Shown here one piece after another: positions 11,197 to 21,645 of a DNA stretch of 64,000 bases. The DNA is from Fremontodendron californicum (lineage: Eukaryota; Streptophyta; Magnoliopsida; Malvales; Malvaceae). The position numbers and the translations under genes are program-made. The stretch is from NCBI GenBank assembly GCA_030761205.1, contig JAULJL010000005.1, forward strand, positions 7,341,501 through 7,405,500, read 5' to 3'. Position 1 is the stretch's first letter; the number at the start of each line of letters is the position of its first letter. The notes below the pieces were generated by a model. The model ran no database searches and had not been told where the DNA came from. It worked only from the letters and a program-made list of their open reading frames with translations.

Positions 11197-11754
11197 TTAA
11201 AGTACTCAAGTAGTTTTTGTATTATAGTCAAAAGTGGATTTTAGTCTATTTACTATAGAAGTGAGTAATTTAAACTTTATACGTTTGAAATTTGTGCAGA
11301 GAAATAAAATTGGTAACGGTGTTAATGAGAAACCGTCTAAATGCTGACATGGAAACGTGAAACTGACAGAAAAAATGACTTGAAAAAAAAATGATAACAT
11401 GTCAAAAGTTTTTACTCAAATGAAATTTAAAAATATATAATTTTTTTTTACCCCAAATTCCTCCCTTACCCGTAAAAATATGTCATCATTTTTTTCCCAA
11501 GTCATTTATTTTGTCAGTTTCTAAATTCCACCTGAGCAAAAAATTTGACACATCATCATTTTTTTCCATGTTATCTATTCTGTCAGTTTCACATGTCCAC
11601 GTCAACATTTAGACGATTTCCCATTAACACCGTTAACAATTTTATTTCTTTGCACCAATTTCAAACGTATAAGGATTAAATCACTCACTTGTATATAATA
11701 CAGAGACTAAAATAAACTTTTGACTATAGTATAAGGATTGTCTAGATACTTTAA
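11197..11754. mobile_element. foldback (long inverted repeat) MITE in a promoter
   Basis: The arms of roughly 200 bp (about 11197-11400 and 11550-11754) are inverted copies. For example, TTATAGTCAAAAGTGGATTTTAGTCT on the left answers ACTAAAATAAACTTTTGACTATAG on the right, and CGTCTAAATGCTGACATG answers its complement near 11605. The element begins TTAAAG and ends CTTTAA. The flanks are T-rich, so no target duplication can be read with confidence. It splits an upstream block that is contiguous in the paralogous promoter of gene 2. Confidence 0.78.
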
Positions 11755-11805
11755 ACTTTTTTTTCCCCTTAAAATAACCTTAACTAGGTTCAATATATAA
11801 ATTAC

Positions 11806-11813
11806 TATAAATA
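11806..11813 (+). promoter_or_regulatory. TATA box of micropeptide gene 3
   Basis: TATAAATA in the context ACTATAAATAGAAGGTTGGAACGCCAAG. It parallels the TATA region at 9238. The preceding block, TAAAATAACCTTAACTAGGTT, matches TAAAAATAACCCTAGCTAGGTT in gene 2. Confidence 0.6.
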
Positions 11814-12006
11814 GAAGGTTGGAACGCCAAGCAAGTGTTATACCAACAGCTTAGACGTAAGTCACGTAACCCTTCCCTTGGAGAACTAACTTGAAGGTTT
11901 AGCTTCTTTTTCTTTTCTTTTCTACGGTCAAAGTTATATCTCTCCTTTAGTTCATATTCAGTCATGTTCAACATACAATATATAGCTTTCTTAGTTCTTG
12001 CTAAAC

Positions 12007-12037
<31 letters not shown>

Positions 12038-12192
12038 CATGTTGCTTTTGGTGAAAAGAATAATCAATCTAATTTACGTATAAATCAACATTTCCTCGAT
12101 CTCTTCCTTAGAATTTCCATCTTTTTTTTTTTTTTTAATCTTAACTTGTTTTCTTATAGTTTCATCTTAATTGTGAACATATGTAGGCAATC

Positions 12193-12315
12193 ATGAATCC
12201 ATACGTGACTGCGGGACTTGTCGCCGGAGCAATCCTCTGCCTTCCTTTATTGATATTTTGCTTACGGTCGTTGATCAAAAAGAGAACAGAAGAAACAGGC
12301 AATGAAGCTGTTTAA
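12193..12315 (+). CDS. micropeptide 3, 40-aa single-span membrane peptide
   Basis: An ATG-to-TAA ORF of 40 residues. It has a short N-terminus (MNPYVTA), a hydrophobic span at about residues 8-24 (GLVAGAILCLPLLIFCL), a basic cluster (RSLIKKR) and a polar tail (TEETGNEAV). The basic residues right after the span would be expected to stay on the cytosolic side. A probable 3' splice site (CTTATAG at about 12159) puts a 5'-UTR intron before it; that interval includes an (AT)n run at 12008-12036. The 3' UTR repeats that of gene 2, including TAATAAAAGAGTGATTAATATCG at about 12499. No family is recognised. Confidence 0.62.
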   Translation: MNPYVTAGLVAGAILCLPLLIFCLRSLIKKRTEETGNEAV

Positions 12316-12539
12316 GTACCCCTAGGATTTGGATGAATCAGAGACCACCCAAAAATAATGAAGAATCGTCTCTGACTTTTTTGTTTTTCTTTTTTTCTTA
12401 TGGAACTATATATGTTATGTTCTAAGAGGTTAAAGTATGATTATATATGCATGGATTCATTATGGTTTATTTGTTTATGTTTTAATCTCATCTTAAATTA
12501 ATAAAAGAGTGATTAATATCGAAGTTTAGTTTTTTTTTT

Positions 12540-12881
12540 TTTTTAATTCTTTTTATCCATCTTCTTTTATTAACTATTCTCATAACTAAAGGCCTATCTT
12601 TGTCTGCTAATGACATATAAGTGTCTAAGTATATATACTAATCTTTAAAGAATAGTCAAATGATCTTTTTTCTTAATTTTTTTTTTTTTTTTTTTTTTTT
12701 ACAAAAGAAGTCGTAATATAAAGAGATAAGGAAAGGGATTGTAGGTGTTGAGATTTGAATTTCAGACTTGCTAGTTGTTTTCTTTTAAGGGAGATTGTAT
12801 AAATTAACTAGATTAAATTCTTGTTTTTTTTTCTTAAAAAAAATTATTTCTAACAAGAAAATACCCAAACTATCGGTTCAA

Positions 12882-12937
<56 letters not shown>

Positions 12938-14123
12938 ATGAGCGCTACTGGACTTAAATTTTCTAATTTTCATAATTTTTTTAAAAGAAGCAGTCTTTAT
13001 TTCCCTAATTTTTATTTTTTTAATCTAGTTTTTTTACATTAATTCTTTTAAGTTCATTGTATGCTATATATAGTAAAATTTACCCTGTTTCTGATCAGAA
13101 AACTGAGAAATTTTAACTAGACAATAAAAGATATAATGCCCAGCATCCAAAAGATCGGAAGAACAGTCATTTGATGTACATATTCAACTATAGTCCATAG
13201 AAATTGCAAAATTGTCCAGAAAAGAACAATTTTGCTCAACACTCTACTCACTGTCAATCATATAATCTGGACTTTCAACTAGTCTACTCGAGTCTAGGGC
13301 CATTATGCTCGACAAAGGATACCCGTGTTGGACACATACCCGTGTCCAACATTCACTCCCAAGTCCGAATAACATAGTGCAGGACTTCATGGAAATTAAA
13401 CCTGGATACCAGTTTGTAGCAAGCAAATTAAATAAAAGTATGCTCTCACCCCCAAGTATATTATAATCTTAACCTACAATAAGAACTTCTATCCAAAAGG
13501 GTTGATTCACTCAACTACTTTCTCAGACAACTCAAAACTTCAAAAGCTAGCATTAATTTAAGTTTGCAGTTAGTGTTTGTTAAATCATAACGCAAAATGT
13601 TATCAGATCTTCAACAAGAAAAATTGCTAGAGAAGTTTCACAAACCTGCCTGACTGCTTCTGTAGGCAAACTAACGAAAGGTTTCTTTTAATTTAAATTC
13701 ATCAGATAATCAATTGATTACAGATTCCATAATAAATTAATAACACAAAACTTTAAATATCTAACTTTTACACAGTCAAGCACTCAAGCAATAGTAAATT
13801 TCAAATGTTAGTTTTTTTAAATAAATAATAATAAAAAAAAAATAAAACCTCTTTCGGCTGAGTCTCGGATTGACCTAAGCCAGTCTTAGGTGCATGAAAA
13901 ATCATGTCACTTTAAGGTGAAACCCAAGCAGAGCTTTTTCCAATTTAAACCCAAGCACAAAGCAAGCATATAACCAGTGGAAGAGTGCAGATTAAGGAAG
14001 CAAAATATAGGTCACATGTTAACATTTAAAAAAGAGAGGGAATAAAGGATCAAAAATGCAAATATCATCCGTTTAAAAGGAAAAACAAAAAGTTAAAACT
14101 TAGAGAAGATTACTGAACTCTTA
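12540..14123. other. spacer: SINE-like fragment, (TA)n microsatellite, 3' flank of the translocator pseudogene
   Basis: About 12690-12830 is a reversed, degraded SINE-like piece (GAGATTTGAATTTCAGACTTGCTAG). A (TA)n run of about 50 bp is at 12882-12933. From roughly 13100 the base composition is less extreme and may be the downstream flank or 3' UTR of the XPT-like gene, but no coding sequence is evident. Confidence 0.4.
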
Positions 14124-14365
14124 TTAGCTCTTCTTTTCACCTGCAATGCTCTTCTTCTTAGCTGTTGCTTGTGAATACAAGAAAGTTCCAAGTATAGCAA
14201 TCCCAGATCCAAGTGCATTCAAAGGCCAAAACAGTTGACACAATAACCACAACCCTCTTCATTGTGTTTCCAACCGAAAATGTCAAAGGGCTAATTTCAT
14301 CAAGTGCCTGATAAGGTGATTGGTTGTATAGATGGTAAAATATCCCTGAAAGCAAGACTCATATG

Positions 14366-15530
14366 CAGTGTATTAAATCGCGGTCGCGGATTTTGTCGCG
14401 GACGCGGTCGCGGTGTCACGGTTGCGGGTGTTGCGGACGTTACGTAACGCATAACGGTTGTCGCGGACGTGATTTTTTTATAAAAAATCACATTTTTTTA
14501 CAAAACAATATATTTATACATTTTGATATTATATTTTATTATTCTAATATTCATAATAATTTTTTATAAGTTTTATTTAATTTATAAAAATAAGAACTCT
14601 AATTTTAAATATAAAATTTTCTTAAAAACGTAATAAGGATGATAATACCATTCAAACATTATCAAATTAAATCATACAAATAAAATCATGGACAATAACA
14701 ATCATAAGTTCAATAAGTAACATCCAAATAATTTCATAATTTCAAATGTGAAGAAATATCACTACCTCCCGAGTCCCGACAGCAATTCTACACCCAAAAT
14801 CGGTTTCCGATATTTCTTCCACAATAAAGCACATTTTCGATATGGGTTCTTCAACAAAGTTAAGAGTCGCAGCCAGAGGCCATGGCCACTCGCTTCAAGG
14901 TCAGGCACAAGCTTATCAAGACGTGGTTATCAACATGGAATCACTCGTTGAATGACGTCCAAGCATGTACGTTGAAACTAGTAAGCTGCCTTATGTGGAA
15001 GTTTCAGGCAGGGAGTTATGGATTAACATCCTGCATGAGACTCATACTATACATGCTGCAATCATCCGCGCCTGTTAGAAGCAAATTTGAAATTTATGTA
15101 CCAACTACTTCTGGTTTTTAGCCCAACTATGTCATGACTTTTTTCTCCCAACTTTTCAAGCAAATATGATTTTCCATAATAATGAAAGTTTTGGATTCAA
15201 ACCCGATTTTGATATTTCGATTTCAATGTTTTATATATCTTTTAACTTTTTGCCAAAGGCATCGTAAATGGTATGCTTGCAATTGGTATCAAAAAACATA
15301 AAAGACAGAATAGAATAAAGCAGACAAAACACAACAAAACGGGTGTCGCGGGCGTTACACCGCTTTTGAACCATTGTCGCGGCGTTACGTAACGTGTTTC
15401 GGCCGTTTCGGTCGTGATTCGTTTTCTCCAACGCGTAACGCCGATATCGCGGTTCGGTAACCTCATTTTCCGTTACGAAGCGGCCGTTACGTAACGTAAC
15501 GGCCGCATTTTAATACACTGCTCATATGTA
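14366..15530. mobile_element. non-autonomous hAT-type DNA transposon
   Basis: Bounded by the inverted ends CAGTGTATTAAA and TTTAATACACTG and flanked by a perfect 8-bp duplication, CTCATATG (14358-14365 and 15531-15538). An 8-bp duplication and a CAGTG-type end are typical of hAT. Both subterminal regions are dense in CpG-rich motifs (TCGCGG, GTTACGTAACG) in an otherwise AT-rich region, as expected of transposase-binding repeats. The interior has no transposase, so it depends on an autonomous partner. It sits inside the XPT-like pseudogene. Confidence 0.93.
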
Positions 15531-16106
15531 AAATGTGGAGCTTTGCCAACCGTTTCGATTGCTTTGTGATACCCCTGAACCCATTGGGACCCTTCAACTA
15601 TAATCGCGACCGGAAACAGATAAAGCAGAAAGATTATACTGATCCAACCATACAAATTCAATCCATTCACTTCCTTAAAGTTCTGCAAACGTTTCTTGGA
15701 ATAAATGTTCCTTAGCAAAAATCCAACATTGCTAATCAAAGCACCCCCCACAGGCCTTCAAAATTAAAGGAAACTTCAGTTATAGCTGCTAGAGAACATC
15801 CCAAAACAATGGGAAGAATGGAAAACCAGACTTTCAAAGGGTATGTATCACCAAGAAATAAAGAGAAAACAACAGAAAACACAGGCTCCGATGATTTGAT
15901 AACATGAGAAAAGGAAACAGCAACCTTAGAAAATGATGTTTGCAGAAGTGGAAGCTATTAAGGTTGCTCTTGAGGTGCTAGCAGGATCTCAGTGGCTGAA
16001 AACTATGGGGTTGATTGTCGAATCTGATTCCAAAATAGCCGTTTCATGGTGCACTAGAAACTATGGCTCTTGTTTCTCCTCATACTCCGCCAGAATATAT
16101 TAGCAT

Positions 16107-16972
16107 TGTACACACAAATTTTATGTCAAAAATATGACAAGGAAAATTTGGAGTCAAATAATAATTTTATTAATCAAACTTTGAGGTTACAATCTCTGAA
16201 TATTCTTAAAGAAAGAAATCCTTTGATTCTTTTCTTCAGTAAAATTTTGATTCAAGGGTCTTCACGACTTGATCTTGAATCGGCGAGATCTGCTTCAAGG
16301 GTCTTCTAGACTTGGTCTTGAAAAACAGGAATTATCTCCTTTCCTTCGATGAACAAGATCGGAGAGCAGCTTCTTAGAGAATTCTCAAGAACAAGCACCG
16401 CGTTCTTAGAATTTCTCTAATTTCTTCTTAAGAATTTTGAGAGGATTTGGCTCTTCAAAATCTTCTTCTCTTCAGGCTTTCTGAATTGTGAATTTGTGTT
16501 AAGGGGAGGTCTCTATTTATAGTGGTAGCTAGCCAGGTGAAAGAGAGTTTTAAAAGAACTCAACTTCCTTATTTATCTCTTAATTAATTTAATTTAATTA
16601 GAGATAAAAATTTATTATTTATCTCTTAATTAATTTAATTTAATTAGAGATAAAACTTTATTATTTATCTCTTAATTAATTTAATTTAATTAGAGATAAA
16701 AATTTATTATTTATCTCTTAATTAATTTAATTTAATTAGAGGTAAAATAATTATGACACATGGGTGAAATTTGATTGGATAACCCATGAATCCTTGCAAT
16801 TTGATTGGTCAAACCATGTGTACATATTTAATTAATTATAAAATAATTAATTATGATATGATATTATCAATTTCACATGGTAATGTATAATTTAATTGAA
16901 AATTTCTTAATTAAAAGAATTTCAATTGACACGTGACAATTTGTAATTGGTTACAAATTTTCTCCTTCTACA
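16107..16972 (-). repeat. 3' LTR of the Tat element
   Basis: 866 bp, TGTA...TACA. In element sense it has a TATA box in CCACTATAAATAGAGACC (plus-strand positions about 16515-16535). Positions 16560-16745 carry four copies of a 46-bp AT-rich unit whose two ends are inverted (TTTATCTCTTAATTAA and TTAATTAGAGATAAA), so each unit can form a hairpin. The same LTR family appears at 29219 and 62850. Confidence 0.95.
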
Positions 16973-17558
16973 AATGCCCCCTCAAGACTTGGTTACGTAC
17001 ACGAATTTTTTTTTTAGTGTAGCAAGTGAACAAGTCTTGAAATTTATCTACATCAATTAATTATCCTCATATAATTTTGCATATGAGACGAAAAAAATTG
17101 ATTTAACAAATATAATTTTCTATGCATCAAAATGGACCATGAATAGAAGATTAGCCCACTCTAAATGGTTTAGCAAAAAATGGATATTGGGCCAACATTG
17201 GCCTATGTAAAATAAATATGGACCAATATTGGCCCACGTAATAAATAGAATTCAGGCCATAACAAAAGTTTGTCATATTGTGGACACAAATGAGATTTAG
17301 GCCCAACTTAAAATATCCTTGGTAAATGGACCCAATAGCCCATGCAAAATATAGTTCACAGTTTGAAGACTTTCTACAGCTCCGAAGAATTTGGGTTTGA
17401 TTTAATCGCTTCTTTGCTCAAATTAATTTCAATTAAAACTCAACTTCTAGTTTTAAAGAAATTCTAATGCAATTAGAAGTTCTATTCCTTGACCACATGG
17501 GACTTGAATTATTTCCCCTATAAAAGCAAGGCTTTCTCAAGCTAATTTGCATATCAAA
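16973..17558. other. non-coding internal sequence of the Tat element
   Basis: Lies between the 3' LTR and the captured-gene region. The first bases form the polypurine tract on the minus strand. A diverged short repeat, TTGGCCCA/TTGGCCTA, recurs around 17190-17240. No ORF. Confidence 0.6.
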
Positions 17559-17888
17559 TTAATTGCCAAAGGTTGCTAGGTTAGAGAGCTTAACTGGTGA
17601 GTTCTTTTTTTTTTTTTTTTTATATGCCGTCGCTCTTGTCATGGTTTCTGCCTTTGCTGGCGGTTTCTCGACCTCCTTTTTGACTTCTTTCTTTGGTTCA
17701 TCCTTGGCCTTTGGTTTAGTTTTTTTTGGCTGGGCAGCAAGCTTCTTTAATGGAACAGGTGGCACAGAATCGTTGAATTGCCCTTCTATATCACCTCTTA
17801 ATGCAAGATACATGTCCCCGTATTTTCCCAAGCCCAAGCTACGCGTCACCAAGTTTAGTCGGTTCTTCTGGTCACCCGCTACATCCAC
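17559..17888 (-). pseudogene. Lys-rich ORF inside the Tat element, probable captured host fragment
   Basis: The first in-frame codon used here is GTG; in-frame sequence upstream reads HLTHYNAVDVAGDQ after a TAG. The first ~55 residues (RLNLVTRSLGLGKYGDMYL, LRGDIEGQFNDSV) look like part of a folded globular protein. The rest is a Lys/Pro/Glu-rich linker ending in a poly-Lys run coded by an A-tract. I do not recognise the parent gene. It sits directly after the DnaJ-like fragment on the same strand, so it may derive from the same or a second captured transcript. It is unlike any Gag or Pol domain. Confidence 0.45.
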
Positions 17889-17902
17889 TGCATTGTAGTG
17901 AG

Positions 17903-18061
17903 TCAGGTGCTAGTTTTTCTCCTTTTGCGTCTGCTCAATATTTTTGGAATTTCAACTTGAACCCGGACTAACTGATCACCCCTCATCTTGCTTTTATTTA
18001 GAACAGGGACACCTTTCTTTGCCATTACAAGTGTAGTGTTTGGTTGTGACGTGTGGCAGAA
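17903..18061 (-). pseudogene. captured fragment of a chloroplast-type DnaJ C-terminus
   Basis: The minus strand encodes TSQPNTTLVMAKKGVPVLNK followed by SKMRGDQLVRVQVEIPK. This is the end of the C-terminal substrate-binding domain of bacterial/plastid-type DnaJ proteins (Arabidopsis DNAJA6/A7 group). After IPK the frame departs from the family and reaches a stop about 12 codons later. Upstream the sequence dissolves into short direct repeats of the ATTCTTTGAATACCCAATAACC type (about 18073-18145), so only about 40 residues of DnaJ survive. A J domain is absent; it cannot act as a co-chaperone. Its location inside a retrotransposon points to transduction of host sequence. Confidence 0.72.
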
Positions 18062-18855
18062 CCACCGACTCATATTCTTTGAATACCCAATAACCACTAA
18101 ACAATAGCCAATATTCTTTGAATACCCAATAACCAATAACCAATATCCTTTGAAAATCGGCTCATACCGCTGGAGATTCAACAAATTTTATTTTGATTCA
18201 TATATTTTAATTCAACAACTAAAGCACAAATTTTCTTTCACATGGTCACAGATGGCGTCTTTGTTTTTCTTCTTAGTTTTCAAATCAGGTTTTCTTTTTC
18301 ACTTTTTGTACGTGTTGCGTACCCTGGCCCCACATTATCACTGCCATGCATACCACAAATTCTTTTGATTGCTTGCCACCAGGACACCTTGATCTTTTAT
18401 AAAGCCATAGATAAATATTCTTTCACTTGTCACCTATTCATATTTATTCATGGCTTTATTACTTGTAAATTACATGATGTTGACACGTTTGTCTTGCATG
18501 TTTTATTTTACCATAAACAAATCCCACTTTGACATCATACCAAGTCTTGCATGTTGACACGTTTGTCTTGCATGTTTTATTTCATTCTTTGTAGCAAGAC
18601 ACCATACCAAGTCTCTCATGCGCCACTTGTCTTGCCATCATGAAGCCTTATTACATTAAAGCTATACATTATTTTCTGAATGACACGTTAACACTTTAAT
18701 GCCACTTTGATTCGTATCTAGGTGAATAAAGAAATTTTTTTTTTATTCTTTATTTTGACTTCATGACTTTTTTTTTTTTTTTTTTTACTAAGAGATATAT
18801 ATATATATTTAATTCTCTACCTACTTTGACATTTTTTTTTTTTTGTAGAATCATC

Positions 18856-21645
18856 ATGGTGTACTTCAAAGATCACAAAGATTATCTTGTGATTCTTTCC
18901 AAGGAAGACGAAGACATAAAAGAAGGATTATATCTCTCCACCGACAAGCCCATATCGGGTAGATATAAGTCCGCTTGGAAATCATTTGATTTTCCTACCA
19001 CTTTGGAAGATTGGTCGATAGAACTTTCTCCAACCTCACAATCTTCTCCAAAGGCGAGATCTCTTCAGTCTAGTCTTCACGTCAATACTTCTAATCATGA
19101 GAAGTTTGACACGTTGGGAAGCCGTATCATTTCCGAAAGATCATATTGGGGATTTTCCTTCAAGATTTTTGGAGAGTTTGGTTACATACCAAAGTACTGG
19201 GAATGGACTGAAGATGTGTTATACCACTTCAACAAACATTTGATGACTATTAGTATATATGATGCTGTTTATGCATCATTATACACTTATGATCACAACA
19301 AGGATGTCATTCGCGCTTTTTGTGAAGCTTGGTGTCCGGCTACCAATACTCTCCATCTTGCTACTGGGGAAGCTTCCATCTCCTTATGGGATTTGCATAA
19401 GCTAGGCGGTTTGCCCATTCACGGCATATTTTATGATGAAGTCATTCCTTGTGCTGCCGAATCGACTGGCTTTGATAACAAGGGAAGATTCATCCCGAGA
19501 TGTTGTGAATATCTATTTGCTGCATTCCATCTTTTGAAGCAAGGCAAGGAAGATAAGGTGTCTATTGAGGATTGGATCAATTTTTGGTTTCAAGGGAAAT
19601 TGCGTTACACCAAACCACCTGCTCGAAAAGCAAAGAAGCTTGTTCGCCCAAAAGCTACACATAACCCTACTGGGATTCTTCGAAAATACCAAGGTCGGGG
19701 AATGGCAGGAGATGGAGCATTCACTGCACTTGGAATCAAAGACAGTTTAACAACAGATACTTATTTAGCTGCCTTCATTTCTTGTTGGATTTGTGTTTTC
19801 GTTTTTCCAAGTAAAGATTCAGAATTTGTTCGGCCAGAGACATTTAAGATAGCTAGCCTGATGGCGATTGGGAGAACTGTTAATCTCGCGGTCCCGGTGT
19901 TAGCCAATATTTACCATGGACTAAACCGAATTACACTTTCTGCTCAAGCGGGCTCTTCAGATGCGTGTTTTCCAATTCACTATATTTATGGGTGGCTAAG
20001 TTATTACTTCCGGACTCACTTTCAAAATCCAGATGATGTATATGGGCCTTTGATGAGCAAGTTTTCGGGAGAAGGTGGAGCCAAATACTTTGAGGATTAT
20101 GACGCCCGCAAGTTAATTCATAGTGGCATAGTGTGGAATGCTAACTTATATCCCAGAAATAGGGATGAAGTGATTGTTGATGATGACACTCTTAGTAAGA
20201 TCAATCATGGCTACCTTGTTAATGTTCGTTCGAGCTATTTGCCTGCCCGATGTAACCAAGCCATCATTGTAGAACCTTACAGTCCTCATCAATTTGGGAG
20301 ACAATTTGGGTTTTGTCAGGATATTCCCGGAGCTCTTAAGGAAGACATTCGTTCTGGGTCTGTGGATGATTTATGTAGGTTTTGGAGAATTTGCACTCGT
20401 TCTCATACAAAGTCCAGATTGATCTCTCCAGCTCGTTCTCTAAATCCTAATGATCATGCAACCGCAAGATACATGGAATGGTGGTCGAAAGTTCATGAGT
20501 CATATCTTGAGCATTCTATTGACATTTTGATTTCGAGCATCCCTACATCACCATCGAAGAGAAGAAAACCTCCAAAGGATGTTAAGAAAAAGTCTTTAGA
20601 GATTTCGCAAGACAAATCCAATAAAGCCAAAGTCTCGTCCACCATAGATTTAACAGAGGAGCATGTGAAGACTTCACAAGAAGTTCCTCGATCAGTGTCA
20701 TTAGTTGATGAAGGACAAAGGGTTTTACCGAAAGTCATTGAAGGGAAGCATAATGCGATCGTTGAAGATTCAATTGATGAGAGTGATCATGAAAGACATT
20801 GGAAGCGAACCAGGCCAAGGAAATCCTTTCAAGGTGATATATCCCCCGCCAAAAGTGAAGCTTCAGTTTCTAGTTCGCATGAGTTCAACAAACTTGCAGC
20901 TAAGATCAGAAATAATATTTCAAGTACCATTTCCAACCAAGAGGATGCTTGCCCTAATGTGATTGTTAATAATACTTCATCTATAGTGAAGACTCCCACA
21001 GGCCCTCATGTTGAAGCTAGTCATCTCGCCTTTCCAGAATTTTCTAAGTTTAGTGCTGAAAAAGTGATATCCGATAGTCAGTTGAAGCTTGCAACTATTT
21101 TGTGGGAAAGCATTCAACCAAGGATTATTCGCGCTTCTTTTGATCGGGTTTCTTCACTTAGTGGTGATGTTCACAAGATCTTTGATGCAATAGAAGCAAT
21201 CAAGTCCGTTGATTCATCCTTATTGAAAGGCATGGTGGAAGACTACTTTACACAAGTCCAGAAGTTTAATGAGCTTGAATCTTCCATTTCTTCATCCAAT
21301 GATAGAATTGAAAGACTTCAAGCACTTGAAATTCGACTTAAAGATTCAATGTTACTTGAACATAAGACTGTTGAGAACCTTAATACCTTGCAGTCGAACT
21401 TGGCAGATATAGAGCAAGAGTTCATTACTTTGCAACGCAAAAAACATAGACTTGAGTCTTCGCTCCAAGAAACTGAAGATGAACTGAAAAGAAGAAGAAC
21501 CGACACCTCCAAGATTCGTGAAGAGATGAATTCTGTTGAGTCCATTACTACCCTTACTGAGGATGAAGCCAAAAACTTAGATTTGTTGCGAAATATGTTG
21601 GAAGCCTCTCGAGATGACTTGAAGAATTTCAAATGGAAGCCTTGA
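18856..21645 (+). CDS. plant mobile domain (PMD) protein, antisense ORF of the Tat element
   Basis: 929 aa if started at the ATG at 18856; the frame extends 31 codons further up but through a poly-Phe stretch that is really the pyrimidine tract of a 3' splice site (T-run then GTAG at 18847). Residues ~100-450 are a plant mobile domain (aminotransferase-like/PMD): EWTEDVLYHFNKHLMTISIY, ATGEASISLWDLHKLGGLPI and FISCWICVFVFPSK. A Ser/Lys-rich linker follows at ~580-720. The last ~150 residues are a long coiled coil. The PMD occurs in the MAIN/MAIL nuclear proteins and in transposable elements. The ORF is uninterrupted and convergent with pol, ending about 570 bp from it. What it does for the element is unknown. 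Confidence 0.85.
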   Translation: MVYFKDHKDYLVILSKEDEDIKEGLYLSTDKPISGRYKSAWKSFDFPTTLEDWSIELSPTSQSSPKARSLQSSLHVNTSNHEKFDTLGSRIISERSYWGFSFKIFGEFGYIPKYWEWTEDVLYHFNKHLMTISIYDAVYASLYTYDHNKDVIRAFCEAWCPATNTLHLATGEASISLWDLHKLGGLPIHGIFYDEVIPCAAESTGFDNKGRFIPRCCEYLFAAFHLLKQGKEDKVSIEDWINFWFQGKLRYTKPPARKAKKLVRPKATHNPTGILRKYQGRGMAGDGAFTALGIKDSLTTDTYLAAFISCWICVFVFPSKDSEFVRPETFKIASLMAIGRTVNLAVPVLANIYHGLNRITLSAQAGSSDACFPIHYIYGWLSYYFRTHFQNPDDVYGPLMSKFSGEGGAKYFEDYDARKLIHSGIVWNANLYPRNRDEVIVDDDTLSKINHGYLVNVRSSYLPARCNQAIIVEPYSPHQFGRQFGFCQDIPGALKEDIRSGSVDDLCRFWRICTRSHTKSRLISPARSLNPNDHATARYMEWWSKVHESYLEHSIDILISSIPTSPSKRRKPPKDVKKKSLEISQDKSNKAKVSSTIDLTEEHVKTSQEVPRSVSLVDEGQRVLPKVIEGKHNAIVEDSIDESDHERHWKRTRPRKSFQGDISPAKSEASVSSSHEFNKLAAKIRNNISSTISNQEDACPNVIVNNTSSIVKTPTGPHVEASHLAFPEFSKFSAEKVISDSQLKLATILWESIQPRIIRASFDRVSSLSGDVHKIFDAIEAIKSVDSSLLKGMVEDYFTQVQKFNELESSISSSNDRIERLQALEIRLKDSMLLEHKTVENLNTLQSNLADIEQEFITLQRKKHRLESSLQETEDELKRRRTDTSKIREEMNSVESITTLTEDEAKNLDLLRNMLEASRDDLKNFKWKP

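Noticed and set aside
13244..13426. Minus-strand 60-codon ORF
   Set aside because: No domain, no splice or promoter context, no paralogue in the window; chance ORF.
16560..16745. Regular inverted repeats that might suggest a CRISPR-like array
   Set aside because: The 46-bp units are contiguous with no unique spacers, lie inside an LTR, and the genome is a plant's.
17563..17898. Plus-strand ORF of 111 codons, Phe/Ala-rich
   Set aside because: Exact antisense shadow of the Lys-rich ORF on the minus strand.
18763..18855. First 31 codons of the PMD frame (poly-Phe)
   Set aside because: T-runs followed by GTAG are a typical 3' splice-site tract; the ATG at 18856 is a better start.
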